From Betaproteobacteria bacterium (GTDB lineage Bacteria; Pseudomonadota; Gammaproteobacteria; Burkholderiales; Burkholderiaceae_A): a stretch of DNA of 64,000 nt. The notes beneath the pieces are model-generated. The model was given only the letters and a program-made list of their open reading frames with translations. It did not search any database and was not told the origin of the DNA. Positions 25,567 through 34,202 of the stretch are shown here, piece by piece. Made by a program: the position numbers and the translations under genes. The stretch covers positions 109,171 through 173,170 of the forward strand of contig JAOINB010000001.1 in the NCBI GenBank assembly GCA_028139135.1. The letters run 5' to 3'. The stretch's first letter is position 1, and each line of letters starts with the position of its first letter.

Positions 25567-25567
25567 T

Positions 25568-26101
25568 ATGAAAAATGTGGCTTTGCATATAGTCGTTGCA
25601 ATATCTTCCAATCGTGTCATAGGTAAAGAAGGCGGGATTCCATGGCATTTGCCCGAGGACTTGAAAATGTTTAAGGCACTCACGTTGAACCATCCTGTGC
25701 TAATGGGAAGAAAAACTTTTTTTTCGATTACAAGTCAACTCGGAAAACCGCTACCACAACGATATAACCTGGTCTTAACAAAAGACAAAAACGTAAAGAA
25801 TGATATCGATAGAGACTATTCTGAAGTTGAGGTATTCAGTTGTTTTGAAAAAGCTATTGTGTGGGCAAAGCAAGGAGGCTTCGAGAAAATTTTCGTTATA
25901 GGAGGGGAAAAAATCTATCGAGAATCTTTACCTAGTTGCGAAGAAATATTTTTAACTGAGGTTGACGCTAATTTTGACGGTGATACATTCTTCCCTGAGA
26001 TTGAATGGGACAATTGGATTGCTATTGAAAAAAGGGAATGGGCGCTCGCTAAACATCATGGATTACGGTATCGTTTTTGTCACTTTAAAAGAAAAAATTA
26101 A
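25568..26101 (+). CDS. folA: Dihydrofolate reductase (FolA)
   Basis: 177 residues from ATG 25568. It begins MKNVALHIVVAISSNRVIGKEGGIPWHLPEDLKMF, which holds the folate-binding acidic residue (the D of PEDL) and the NADPH/substrate loop. Further signatures are VLMGRKTFFSI near 47 and FVIGGEKIY near 112. The upstream in-frame extension lies within thyA and is rejected. It ends 5 bp from the convergent dcd gene. Confidence 0.95.
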   Translation: MKNVALHIVVAISSNRVIGKEGGIPWHLPEDLKMFKALTLNHPVLMGRKTFFSITSQLGKPLPQRYNLVLTKDKNVKNDIDRDYSEVEVFSCFEKAIVWAKQGGFEKIFVIGGEKIYRESLPSCEEIFLTEVDANFDGDTFFPEIEWDNWIAIEKREWALAKHHGLRYRFCHFKRKN

Positions 26102-26106
26102 CGCTC

Positions 26107-26673
26107 TCACATTTTTGGCAATGTTACGCCTTTTTGGCCAATATATTTTCCATCTTTATCCTTGTATGATTCCGAACAAACCTCCAACCCCTCAAAAAAA
26201 ATCATTTGGGCACATCCTTCCCCTGCATAAATTTTTGCTGGTAACGGGGTCGTATTGGAAAATTCAAGCGTTACATGTCCCTCCCATTCAGGTTCAAGTG
26301 GGGTGACATTAACTATGATTCCACACCTGGCATAAGTACTTTTTCCTACGCAGATTATCAATATTTCTCTAGGAATTCTGAAATGCTCTACTGTCCTAGC
26401 CAAAGCAAAAGAATTAGGAGGGATAATACAAACATCTCCCTCAAAATCAACAAAGGATGCGGGATCAAAATTCTTTGGATCAACCGTACTACTGTTAATA
26501 TTTGTAAAAATCTTAAATTCACGGGCACAGCGCACGTCGTAACCATAACTGGACGTGCCATATGAGATAACCTTTTTATCGTCTAGTTTCTTAACCTGAT
26601 TAGCCTCAAAGGGCTGTATCATTTTTCGCTCTAAGGCCATTTTACGAATCCACGTATCACACTTTACACTCAT
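26107..26673 (-). CDS. dcd: dCTP deaminase (Dcd)
   Basis: 188 residues from ATG 26673, with a purine-rich AAGAGGG site upstream. It deaminates dCTP to dUTP, feeding dUMP to the neighbouring thymidylate synthase. Signature [31 protein letters not shown] is present, including the catalytic Glu in [23 protein letters not shown] near 43-57 is the N-terminal family block. A further in-frame extension reaches into metG and is rejected. It is convergent with folA and divergent from metG. Confidence 0.93.
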   Translation of the reverse strand: MSVKCDTWIRKMALERKMIQPFEANQVKKLDDKKVISYGTSSYGYDVRCAREFKIFTNINSSTVDPKNFDPASFVDFEGDVCIIPPNSFALARTVEHFRIPREILIICVGKSTYARCGIIVNVTPLEPEWEGHVTLEFSNTTPLPAKIYAGEGCAQMIFFEGLEVCSESYKDKDGKYIGQKGVTLPKM

Positions 26674-26697
26674 CAAACCCTCTTTTTTCCAAGATAT

Positions 26698-26706
26698 TGT
26701 TATAGT
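26698..26706 (+). promoter_or_regulatory. Candidate extended -10 promoter of metG (possible leaderless start)
   Basis: TGTTATAGT fits an extended -10 element (TGn followed by TATAGT). Transcription starting seven bases after its end would begin at the A of the metG ATG, and there is no ribosome-binding site before that ATG. No good -35 hexamer is seen. A leaderless mRNA is therefore possible but unproven. Confidence 0.35.
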
Positions 26707-26712
26707 ATCAAA

Positions 26713-28413
26713 ATGAAGAAATATTTTGTCACATCCGCTCTTCCTTATGCAAATGGAGATATTCACATTGGTCATTTGGTTGAATATATCCAAACTGACA
26801 TTTGGGTACGACATAAAAAGTTATTAGGGGATGAGGTTGTTTATATTTGTGCTGACGATGCTCATGGGACGCCAGTGATGTTAAAAGCTGAGAGTGAAAA
26901 AACAACCCCTGAAAAGCTTATTGTCAAAATGCAAAAAAGGCATAAAGAAGATTTTGATTCATTCTATATCGAGTTTGACAATTATTACACTACCCATTCA
27001 AAAGAAAATGAAGATCTATCATCTAAAATTTTTGAGAGTTTAAAAAAATCAGATCTTATTGAAAAAAAAATAATTGAGCAGTTTTTCGATGAAGAAAAAC
27101 AAATGTTTCTCCCTGACCGATACTTAGTCGGCACTTGCCCGAGATGCGGAGCACTTGACCAATATGGAGACTCATGTGAGAAGTGTGGTGCCACTTACTC
27201 GCCAACCGATCTTGTTATGCCTAGGTCAATACTCACGGGAAACACCCCTATAAGAAAAAAAACTGATCATTATTTTTTTAAACTCTCCAGCAAGAAGTGT
27301 TTTAATTTTTTAGATGAATGGACACATGGCAGAGATACTCTACAAGAAGAGGCAAGAAACAAAATAAGGGAATGGTTGAAAAAAGATGAAGAGGGCTATT
27401 CTTTACTTGCTGACTGGGATATTTCGAGGGATGCGCCCTATTTTGGATTTAAAATTCCAGGGACAAAAAATAAGTACTTTTACGTTTGGCTTGATGCGCC
27501 GATAGGATACTATGCCAGCCTTATCAATTGGTGTTCGTTACAAAAAAAAGATGCGAATGAATATATTGGGAAAGAAGCTAAAGTGGAACTTATTCACTTT
27601 ATAGGTAAAGATATCTTATATTTTCATGCCCTTTTCTGGCCAGCAATGCTTCATTTTTCAGGCTTCCGGACTCCGACTTCCCTTTATGCTCATGGATTTT
27701 TAACAATAAATGGGAAAAAAATGAGTAAATCAAGAGGTACTTTCATCACTGCAAGAGCTTACCTTAAACAAAATATAGAGGCTGAATTCTTACGATATTA
27801 TTTTGCCAGCAAATTAAATGGCTCAATGGAAGATTTAGATATGAATATGTCTGAATTCGTACAAAAAGTAAACGGAGATTTGGTTGGAAAGTTTATCAAC
27901 ATCCAAAGTCGGTGCTCTGGTTTTTTGCTTAGACACTTCGATGGCGAGATTCTGTCACAAAAAGAAATTGTAGCTGTCAATCCCATCGGGGCTAAACTAG
28001 AGGGAGAAATAGAACAAGCTTCTGAACAAATTAAGGAAGCGTATAACCTGAGAAATACAAGTAGAGCAGTTAAAGAGATTATGCGGTTGGTTGATCAAAT
28101 TAACAATTACATTCAAGAAAAAAAACCTTGGGAAACCGCAAAGAATATGGAAAATATCTCCAAAACGGAAATACTCTCGTTGCACAGTGTATTGTCTCTA
28201 GCCTTGAGGTGCTTTGGTAAGATATCAATTCTATTAAAACCCGTAATCCCAATTACGTGTAATAAAATTGAACGAGATTTTTTTTGTTGCAATACACCTT
28301 TTTTGTGGGATGATATATTCGATTTTAAAATTAAGAAAATTAGAAATATTGGTCATCTTATCAAGCGTATTAATGAAGAAGATGTTGTAAATTTAGTAAA
28401 GGTAAACGAATGA
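26713..28413 (+). CDS. metG: Methionyl-tRNA synthetase (MetG)
   Basis: 566 residues. The class I signatures are HIGH in [16 protein letters not shown] (15-30) and KMSKS at 336-340. The Zn knuckle is intact ([18 protein letters not shown], about 139-156). The chain ends soon after the anticodon-binding helical domain, so the C-terminal EMAP-like dimerisation domain found in the 677-residue E. coli enzyme is absent. Shorter, monomeric MetRS forms are known. The last four bases overlap the next gene (ATGA). Confidence 0.95.
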   Translation: MKKYFVTSALPYANGDIHIGHLVEYIQTDIWVRHKKLLGDEVVYICADDAHGTPVMLKAESEKTTPEKLIVKMQKRHKEDFDSFYIEFDNYYTTHSKENEDLSSKIFESLKKSDLIEKKIIEQFFDEEKQMFLPDRYLVGTCPRCGALDQYGDSCEKCGATYSPTDLVMPRSILTGNTPIRKKTDHYFFKLSSKKCFNFLDEWTHGRDTLQEEARNKIREWLKKDEEGYSLLADWDISRDAPYFGFKIPGTKNKYFYVWLDAPIGYYASLINWCSLQKKDANEYIGKEAKVELIHFIGKDILYFHALFWPAMLHFSGFRTPTSLYAHGFLTINGKKMSKSRGTFITARAYLKQNIEAEFLRYYFASKLNGSMEDLDMNMSEFVQKVNGDLVGKFINIQSRCSGFLLRHFDGEILSQKEIVAVNPIGAKLEGEIEQASEQIKEAYNLRNTSRAVKEIMRLVDQINNYIQEKKPWETAKNMENISKTEILSLHSVLSLALRCFGKISILLKPVIPITCNKIERDFFCCNTPFLWDDIFDFKIKKIRNIGHLIKRINEEDVVNLVKVNE

Positions 28414-28628
28414 TTCTTAAAAACAACAAATATACTTCTGATATAACTGAATTCTTAGTTAATTTAAAACAAAATAACCCTGAATTGGAGTCAGATCAAC
28501 GAAAAAAGAGAGGGGAATTATGGGACAAGCCGCTACAAAACAAACCTAATGAAAACTTAATGAGATTCAAATACAAAATAAAGCCAAAAGCATATACATA
28601 TTTCGATAATCATGAAAAAAGTGAATGA
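28410..28628 (+). CDS. DUF3460 family small protein
   Basis: 72 residues, charged, soluble, with no signal peptide. The pattern Y-x-S-D-I-T-E-F-L near the start, NPELESDQRKKRGELWDKP (about 23-41) and a C-terminal KPKAYTYF closely match the small DUF3460 proteins, a family I know essentially from Betaproteobacteria. Function is unknown. Coupled to metG by ATGA and overlapping scpA by 17 bp, it is certainly read as part of this operon. It is a useful marker of lineage. Confidence 0.8.
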   Translation: MILKNNKYTSDITEFLVNLKQNNPELESDQRKKRGELWDKPLQNKPNENLMRFKYKIKPKAYTYFDNHEKSE

Positions 28629-29406
28629 AACACTCCTATATGGAGAACCTTTCGAAAAGGTGCCGGATGGCTTATTTATCCCTCCGAATGCATTACAAGT
28701 TTTCCTGGAGTCATTTCAAGGTCCATTGGATCTACTTTTGTACCTCATAAAGAAACAAAACTTTGATATTCTTGATATACCTATTTCACAAATAACTTCT
28801 CAGTATTTGCAATATATTGATCAAATAAAGTCCGAAAACCTGGAGTTAGCGGGTGAATATCTTCTCATGGCAGGTATATTAATTGATATTAAAACCAGGA
28901 TGCTTCTGCCAAAAATGACTCCATTAAATTCTGGTGATGATGAGTTGGGAGAAGACCCAAGGGCAGAATTAGCCAAACAGCTTCTCGAGTATGAAAAGTT
29001 CAAGACTGTCGCTTTAGAGTTAGATAAAATGCCAAGAATCGGTCGGGAGTGGTCATTGGTCCGAGCTCATGCAGAGGTTGGAAAAGAGAAGAAGGATATG
29101 GCAATTACTCCTGCATTGCTTTCTCTTGCCCTTCAAGAGGCTATTAAAGAAGGGGCGTTAATAGAGGCTCATACAATTTCAAAAGAACAGCTTTCAGTTC
29201 GAGAGTTTATGTCTACCCTTTTAAAGCTTGTCAAAGAAAAAGACCAAATTTCATTTTGCTATATCCCGTTAGTCAAAAATCCTAATAAAAAGTCAAAATT
29301 AATCGTTGTGTTTTTAGCTATATTAGAACTAGCAAGACAGGGTAGTATCGAAATTAGTCAAAGCTCATTTAATGGCACAATTTGGATTTTAAAAACAGGA
29401 ACGTGA
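28612..29406 (+). CDS. scpA: Segregation and condensation protein A (ScpA)
   Basis: 264 residues. It is the kleisin of the Smc-ScpA-ScpB condensin. FQGPLDLLLYLIKKQNFDILDIPISQITSQYLQYI (35-69) is the family's N-terminal Smc-binding block, followed by LAGEYLLMAGILIDIKTRMLLP. The C-terminal winged helix (about 190-262) is also present. scpB and smc are not in the window. The stop overlaps the murB GTG start (GTGA). Confidence 0.93.
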   Translation: MKKVNETLLYGEPFEKVPDGLFIPPNALQVFLESFQGPLDLLLYLIKKQNFDILDIPISQITSQYLQYIDQIKSENLELAGEYLLMAGILIDIKTRMLLPKMTPLNSGDDELGEDPRAELAKQLLEYEKFKTVALELDKMPRIGREWSLVRAHAEVGKEKKDMAITPALLSLALQEAIKEGALIEAHTISKEQLSVREFMSTLLKLVKEKDQISFCYIPLVKNPNKKSKLIVVFLAILELARQGSIEISQSSFNGTIWILKTGT

Positions 29407-30440
29407 CGCAAAATATCTTTAATCTAAAAAGGTTTAACACGCTAGGTTTGAATGCTTATTGTAGGAATCTAGAAATTATTGAAAAAGAACGAGATGTAAA
29501 AACCCTCATTAAGGATTCGAAAAATAAATTTATAATTCTAGGAGAGGGGAGTAACGTAATTTTAGACGCTCCGATTGAGTCACCTTTTAAGGTGCCTGTA
29601 TTTATAAATAAGCTAAAAGGCATTACCGTGCAAAAAAACCCTAACCAGAGGGTGATTGTGCGTTGTGGTGCTGGAGAAAATTGGAACGAATTTGTCCTTT
29701 GGACGTTAAAGAACAAGTACAGAGGGCTTGAATGCCTCGCTGGGATTCCAGGTTCAGTTGGGGCTGCTCCGATTCAAAATATTGGAGCCTATGGAAGTGA
29801 GGTATGTGATGTAATTGAAAGTGTTCATGCATATGATGTGAACCGAAATTTAGCGGTAAATATATCAAATAAAGATTGTGCCTTTGGATACCGAACGAGT
29901 GTGTTTAAAAATCAGACTTCAAGATCCTCTTTATCGAACTTTGTTATACTTTCTGTCGAATTCTCTCTTTCTGCAGATTGGAAAAACTTTAAAACGCCAG
30001 ATTACGCTTCTGTTAAGAATATACTTCCATCCAACCCTACTGGCTTTGAAATTGCGGAAGCGGTCCAAAATATCAGAAAGAAAAAATTGCCAGACCTGAC
30101 AGCTTTTCCGAATGTTGGTAGTTTTTTTATAAATCCCGTTATCGACAATGCTAGAGCTGAAAGGTTGCGAAGTAAGTTTTCAAATATTCCGATAATGACT
30201 TTTAATGGCTATTTTAAACTCTCAGCAGCCTGGTTAATCGAATCATGTGGTTTTAGGGGAGCAAAATTTAAAAATGTTGGAATGCATCTAAAACATGCAT
30301 TAGTTTTAGTAAACTATAGGGATTCGTCCTCTGAGGACATTTTGTTGTTTGCTGAAAAAGTGAAGGCTTCTGTAAAAGAAAAATTTGATGTAAATCTTAA
30401 AATAGAACCTGTAATCCTTAGTTCTTCTGAAAAATCATAG
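29403..30440 (+). CDS. murB: UDP-N-acetylenolpyruvoylglucosamine reductase (MurB)
   Basis: 345 residues from GTG 29403, which shares four bases with the scpA stop; an in-frame TTG at 29382 is less likely. This flavoenzyme makes UDP-MurNAc for peptidoglycan. Signatures are FNTLGLNAYC at the start, ILGEGSNVIL near 49, GLECLAGIPGSVGAAPIQNIGAYG near 110-133, and the PNVGSFFINPVI block with the catalytic-type Ser. The C-terminal SAAWLIESCGFRGAKFKNVGMHLKHALVLVN is typical of the E. coli-type (type I) enzyme. The 3' end overlaps convergent yaaA by 23 bp. Confidence 0.95.
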   Translation: MTQNIFNLKRFNTLGLNAYCRNLEIIEKERDVKTLIKDSKNKFIILGEGSNVILDAPIESPFKVPVFINKLKGITVQKNPNQRVIVRCGAGENWNEFVLWTLKNKYRGLECLAGIPGSVGAAPIQNIGAYGSEVCDVIESVHAYDVNRNLAVNISNKDCAFGYRTSVFKNQTSRSSLSNFVILSVEFSLSADWKNFKTPDYASVKNILPSNPTGFEIAEAVQNIRKKKLPDLTAFPNVGSFFINPVIDNARAERLRSKFSNIPIMTFNGYFKLSAAWLIESCGFRGAKFKNVGMHLKHALVLVNYRDSSSEDILLFAEKVKASVKEKFDVNLKIEPVILSSSEKS

Positions 30441-31179
30441 TATTTTGACTAGAAAGTTTCTCATTAAATTTGTAGCCTGCAGAGGAAAAAAGTTTTAACT
30501 TATCAACTTTAAAGATTTTATTTTTGATAATAAATCTAGCCATCAATCCTCTGGCACGCTTCGCACTAATACCAATAACCTTGAATTCATTTCCTTTTCT
30601 TTCCTGAAAAATTGGTGTTATAACCGTTTTTGAAAGCTGCCCTTTTATCGACTTATAATATTCTTCCGAAGCTAGGTTAATGAAGATTTTTGATCTATGA
30701 GACTCAATTTCTTCATTCAATGAATCCGCAATTTTTGGACCCCACCAATGATAAAGATTATCTCCTCTAGTATTTTTTAGCGCGGTTCCCATTTCAAGCC
30801 TGTGCGGTTTAATTAAATCGAAAGGGCGTAAAATACCATATAACCCGGAAAGGATACGCAAATTATCCTGCGCAAAATCTAACTCCTTCTCTGTCAGATC
30901 CTCCACTTTTAATGATGTATAAACATCACCGTAGAAAGCAAAAATGGCCTGCATTGAGCCTTTCTTACTAATGTTAGGGAAACTAAGATGTCTATCCCTA
31001 TTCAGGGCAGCTAATTTCGGAGAAATTTTCATTAATTTCTGGTAGTCTTTTTCTGACAATGTTTGAAGAATATTAATGAGAGCTTTTGTATCATATTGAA
31101 AAATGGATGTTGTTCCAGTGCTGCGATTGGGAATCGACTCGAAGTTAAATGTTTTAGCAGGGGATAATAAAATTAGCAT
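30418..31179 (-). CDS. yaaA: Peroxide stress response protein YaaA
   Basis: 253 residues beginning MLILLSPAKTFNFES, the standard start of the YaaA/DUF328 family. Also clear are LSGLYGILRPFDLIKPHRLEMGT (about 111-133) and the late SAKRARGLMARFIIKN. In E. coli YaaA lowers free iron and limits DNA damage during peroxide stress. Its start codon touches that of the divergent DNA glycosylase (CATATG), so the two repair-related genes share a junction with no spacer. Confidence 0.93.
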   Translation of the reverse strand: MLILLSPAKTFNFESIPNRSTGTTSIFQYDTKALINILQTLSEKDYQKLMKISPKLAALNRDRHLSFPNISKKGSMQAIFAFYGDVYTSLKVEDLTEKELDFAQDNLRILSGLYGILRPFDLIKPHRLEMGTALKNTRGDNLYHWWGPKIADSLNEEIESHRSKIFINLASEEYYKSIKGQLSKTVITPIFQERKGNEFKVIGISAKRARGLMARFIIKNKIFKVDKLKLFSSAGYKFNEKLSSQNTMIFQKN

Positions 31180-31851
31180 ATGAATCCTAAAAATTTTGCA
31201 CGTCCCAAGTATTGGAACAAAGGTGTTCGCGAGCTATCGGCATCAGATCCTATTTTAGCTAAAATCATCCAAAAAAATAAAGAAATTAAATTATATAGTC
31301 ACCAGAACCCATTTTTAACACTACTAAGAGCAATTGTTAGTCAACAAATTTCCAGCCTCGCAGCAAAAAAATTATCTGCAAAAATTTTGTTTCTCATTTC
31401 TTTAGAGAATAGTGCTTCAACAGGAAACTTACAAGATAATAGCTATGAAACAGTCTTCCTAGCATCTAAATCTTCTTTTAAAAGGCTAGGTTTGTCACAA
31501 GCTAAATACTCATGTATCACTGAAGTAGCTACTAGTTTGAAAAACAATAAACAATACTGGCAAAAAATAAATAGCTTCTCGGACGATGAAATCTTATCAG
31601 AACTGATGCTTATAAAAGGAATTGGAAAATGGACAGGCCAAATGTTCCTGATCTTTAATTTACTGCGACCAAATGTACTTCCTGAAACAGATTTGGGTCT
31701 ACTGAAATCTATAATAAAAAATTATTCATTAAACGACTACGTCTCCGTTAAGGAACAACTCCCTATTTTAAAAAAAAAATGGGACCCATGGAATTCAATA
31801 GCAGCATGGTATCTTTGGTGTGATATTGATCCCGTTCCATTTGTTTATTGA
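31180..31851 (+). CDS. AlkA-like DNA-3-methyladenine glycosylase (HhH-GPD)
   Basis: 223 residues. The helix-hairpin-helix and GPD loop are visible as LMLIKGIGKWTGQMFLIFNL followed by LPETDLGLLKSI, with the catalytic Asp in ETDLG. The N-terminal FLTLLRAIVSQQISSLAAKKLSAKI is a standard HhH-GPD block. It lacks the N-terminal AlkA_N domain of E. coli AlkA and resembles the shorter single-domain enzymes that remove alkylated purines. No Cys cluster for an iron-sulfur centre is seen. Confidence 0.88.
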   Translation: MNPKNFARPKYWNKGVRELSASDPILAKIIQKNKEIKLYSHQNPFLTLLRAIVSQQISSLAAKKLSAKILFLISLENSASTGNLQDNSYETVFLASKSSFKRLGLSQAKYSCITEVATSLKNNKQYWQKINSFSDDEILSELMLIKGIGKWTGQMFLIFNLLRPNVLPETDLGLLKSIIKNYSLNDYVSVKEQLPILKKKWDPWNSIAAWYLWCDIDPVPFVY

Positions 31852-31854
31852 GCA

Positions 31855-32646
31855 TCAATGCGCAAGAAAAGAACTAAAACCTACAAGCCCTACCCCAACG
31901 AAAAGCCAAAAAAATTGCTTTACAGTTTTTGCAAGGGGCGTATTCTTTTTTAACTGAGGAATTAAATCTGCTAACGCTACGTATATAAAACTACTTGAAG
32001 CCAAAACGAGCAAATAAGGTAAAAAACTATAAAAACTATCTAGTAAATAGAAACTAGAAACCCCACCGATAACAGAGAATAATCCCGCACATGAAACACT
32101 TTTTATTGCTTTGCTAAAGGATGACGTCTCTTCCTTTATCAGAGAAATGTCTGCAATATGATGAGGGATCTCATGTGATAGCACAGCTAATGTTGCAAGT
32201 AACCCCACTCTAGTATCCGCTATAAAAGCTGCTGCGATCAAAACGCCATCGCCGAATTTGTGAATAGAATCTCCTAAAATTAAAATCACCAGTCTCCCAC
32301 CAACTAACTGTCCATTCATCTTAGTTCCTGTTTGCGTAAGATCCGGCTCAGACATACCCTCCAGTCGCCTTTCGTCGTGGCTATGATGATACAAGTGCAG
32401 TTTATTCAGCAAAAAGAAGAAAATAATACCAAGTAACAGGGTAAACATTAATGCTGAATGGTGATTCAATAGATGAAAAGACTCTGGCAAAAGATTCAAA
32501 AAAGCTGTTGATAACAATGCCCCCGCAGCAAAACTTAAAAAATAATCTCCGAATCTAGAGAGAAAATTAACGCTTAATAATCCCGCTATTAAAACGCTAC
32601 CTACTCCCGCAACGAGTGTAGCCACAATTATTAAAAATACTTCCAT
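31855..32646 (-). CDS. ZIP family metal transporter
   Basis: 263 residues and about eight membrane helices. The metal-site helices carry HKFGDGVLIAAAF (near 128) and HEIPHHIADISLI (near 158), the hallmarks of ZIP importers for Zn or other divalent metals. A His-rich loop (LHLYHHSHDERR) after helix 3 is the usual variable cytoplasmic region. The gene ends 3 bp from the convergent glycosylase gene. Metal preference cannot be told from sequence alone. Confidence 0.9.
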   Translation of the reverse strand: MEVFLIIVATLVAGVGSVLIAGLLSVNFLSRFGDYFLSFAAGALLSTAFLNLLPESFHLLNHHSALMFTLLLGIIFFFLLNKLHLYHHSHDERRLEGMSEPDLTQTGTKMNGQLVGGRLVILILGDSIHKFGDGVLIAAAFIADTRVGLLATLAVLSHEIPHHIADISLIKEETSSFSKAIKSVSCAGLFSVIGGVSSFYLLDSFYSFLPYLLVLASSSFIYVALADLIPQLKKNTPLAKTVKQFFWLFVGVGLVGFSSFLAH

Positions 32647-32658
32647 ACTTTTGCCAAT

Positions 32659-32680
32659 TAATTTTTTCGTTAAAAAATTA
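32659..32680. promoter_or_regulatory. A/T-only inverted repeat before the ZIP gene
   Basis: TAATTTTTT and AAAAAATTA form a 9-bp perfect stem around a four-base loop, 13 bp upstream of the ZIP start codon. It could be a weak terminator for aceA read-through or an operator for a metal regulator. There are no G-C pairs in the stem, so confidence is low. Confidence 0.3.
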
Positions 32681-32822
32681 GGTTAAAGAAAGGTAATGAA
32701 TATCATGCAGGACTACAGATCATTCGCTCATAGTTGGTGTTGATGAACCATATTCTTTTTCTTAATTCCTAGTACCACAAAGAAATGAAATCGACGCAGC
32801 AGCACCAGAAAGACAACACCGT

Positions 32823-34115
32823 TTAAAACTGTTCATCCTCTGTTGAACCTTTGAACGCACCAGTGGAGGCTTCTTTTTCAATAGTTGTAGTAACTGCGTC
32901 AAAGTAACTTACTCCAACCTCTCTCTGGTGTTTCACAGCAGTAAACCCCTTTTCTGCAGCTGCAAACTCCGCCTCCTGCAACTCAACATACGCGCTCATT
33001 TGATTTCTTGCATATCCATGGGCTAAGTTAAACATACTGTAATTTAGCGAGTGAAACCCGGCTAGAGTAATAAATTGAAATTTGTAACCCATTGCCCCTA
33101 GTTCCCTTTGGAACTTTGCGATAGTTGAGTCATCGAGATGCTTCTTCCAATTAAACGATGGAGAACAATTATATGAAAGTAACTTTTCAGGAAATTCCTT
33201 GTGTATAGCCTCGGCAAAGTTCTTGGCAAACTCAAGATCGGGCTTGCCTGTTTCACACCAAATTAAATCGGCGTAAGGAGCATAAGCTAACCCCCTCGAA
33301 ACCGCCTGTTCGAATCCTGACTTAGTTCTATAAAAGCCTTCAACTGTTCTTTCTCCAGTACAAAAAGGTTTATCGTTATCATCAACATCCGAAGTTAGTA
33401 AGTCCGCGGCTTCAGCATCAGTCCTAGCAAAAATCAAAGTCGGGACCCCCAATACATCCGCTGACAATCGAGCAGCTATCAACTTTGCCACAGCTTCCCT
33501 TGTTGGAACTAAAACCTTACCTCCCATGTGACCACATTTCTTCACGGAAGCTAATTGGTCCTCAAAATGAACACCAGCCGCTCCTGCAGTAATCATCGCT
33601 TTCATTAGTTCAAATGCATTCAAAACACCTCCAAACCCCGCTTCCGCATCAGCGACAATTGGTAGAAAATAATCTATAAAACCTGAGTCAGAAGGGTTGT
33701 GGCCTTCCATCCATTGGATTTGATCGCACCTTATTAGCGCATTATTGATTCTTCTTACAACATCAGGAACTGAACTAACAGGATATAGTGACTGATCAGG
33801 GTACATTTCTCCTGCATTGTTTGCGTCACCGGCAACCTGCCAACCGGATAGATATACTGCCTTTAGACCTGCCTTTGCTTGCTGCATAGCCTGATTACCG
33901 CTTAATGCGCCCAGAGCATTTATAAAAGGCTCTTCATTAACAAGTCTCCACAATTTTTTCGCACCGTTTTCCGCTAACGAATGTTTGTGCACAACTGATC
34001 CCTGTAATTTGACCACATCCTCTGCGCTGTAACCTCGTTTTATCCCACTCCATCTGGAATCATTACTCCAAGACTCACTCAGCATTTTTACGTATTCACT
34101 TCTTGACTGCATCAA
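32823..34115 (-). CDS. aceA: Isocitrate lyase (AceA)
   Basis: 430 residues. It splits isocitrate to succinate and glyoxylate, the entry to the glyoxylate bypass. The active-site loop KKCGHMGGK is at 192-200 with C194, as in the E. coli enzyme. Other signatures are [23 protein letters not shown] (90-112), [12 protein letters not shown] and [11 protein letters not shown]. Length matches E. coli (434). Malate synthase is not in this window. The 176-bp stretch after the stop holds the A/T inverted repeat described separately and no gene. Confidence 0.96.
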   Translation of the reverse strand: MMQSRSEYVKMLSESWSNDSRWSGIKRGYSAEDVVKLQGSVVHKHSLAENGAKKLWRLVNEEPFINALGALSGNQAMQQAKAGLKAVYLSGWQVAGDANNAGEMYPDQSLYPVSSVPDVVRRINNALIRCDQIQWMEGHNPSDSGFIDYFLPIVADAEAGFGGVLNAFELMKAMITAGAAGVHFEDQLASVKKCGHMGGKVLVPTREAVAKLIAARLSADVLGVPTLIFARTDAEAADLLTSDVDDNDKPFCTGERTVEGFYRTKSGFEQAVSRGLAYAPYADLIWCETGKPDLEFAKNFAEAIHKEFPEKLLSYNCSPSFNWKKHLDDSTIAKFQRELGAMGYKFQFITLAGFHSLNYSMFNLAHGYARNQMSAYVELQEAEFAAAEKGFTAVKHQREVGVSYFDAVTTTIEKEASTGAFKGSTEDEQF

Positions 34116-34202
34116 TCTCTCCTATCCGTAGTGACCTTTTTGTCTATTTCATCTAAGGGGTAACCCTCACTAGAAAAATATAGTATTATGCCACTAAACT
34201 TC

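Noticed and set aside
25379-25567. N-terminal extension of folA
   Set aside because: It lies within thyA and would precede the standard dihydrofolate reductase start, which has its own ATG at 25568.
26674-26814. N-terminal extension of dcd to about 235 residues
   Set aside because: It would overlap metG by about 100 bp; the family start MSVKCDTWI has a good ribosome site.
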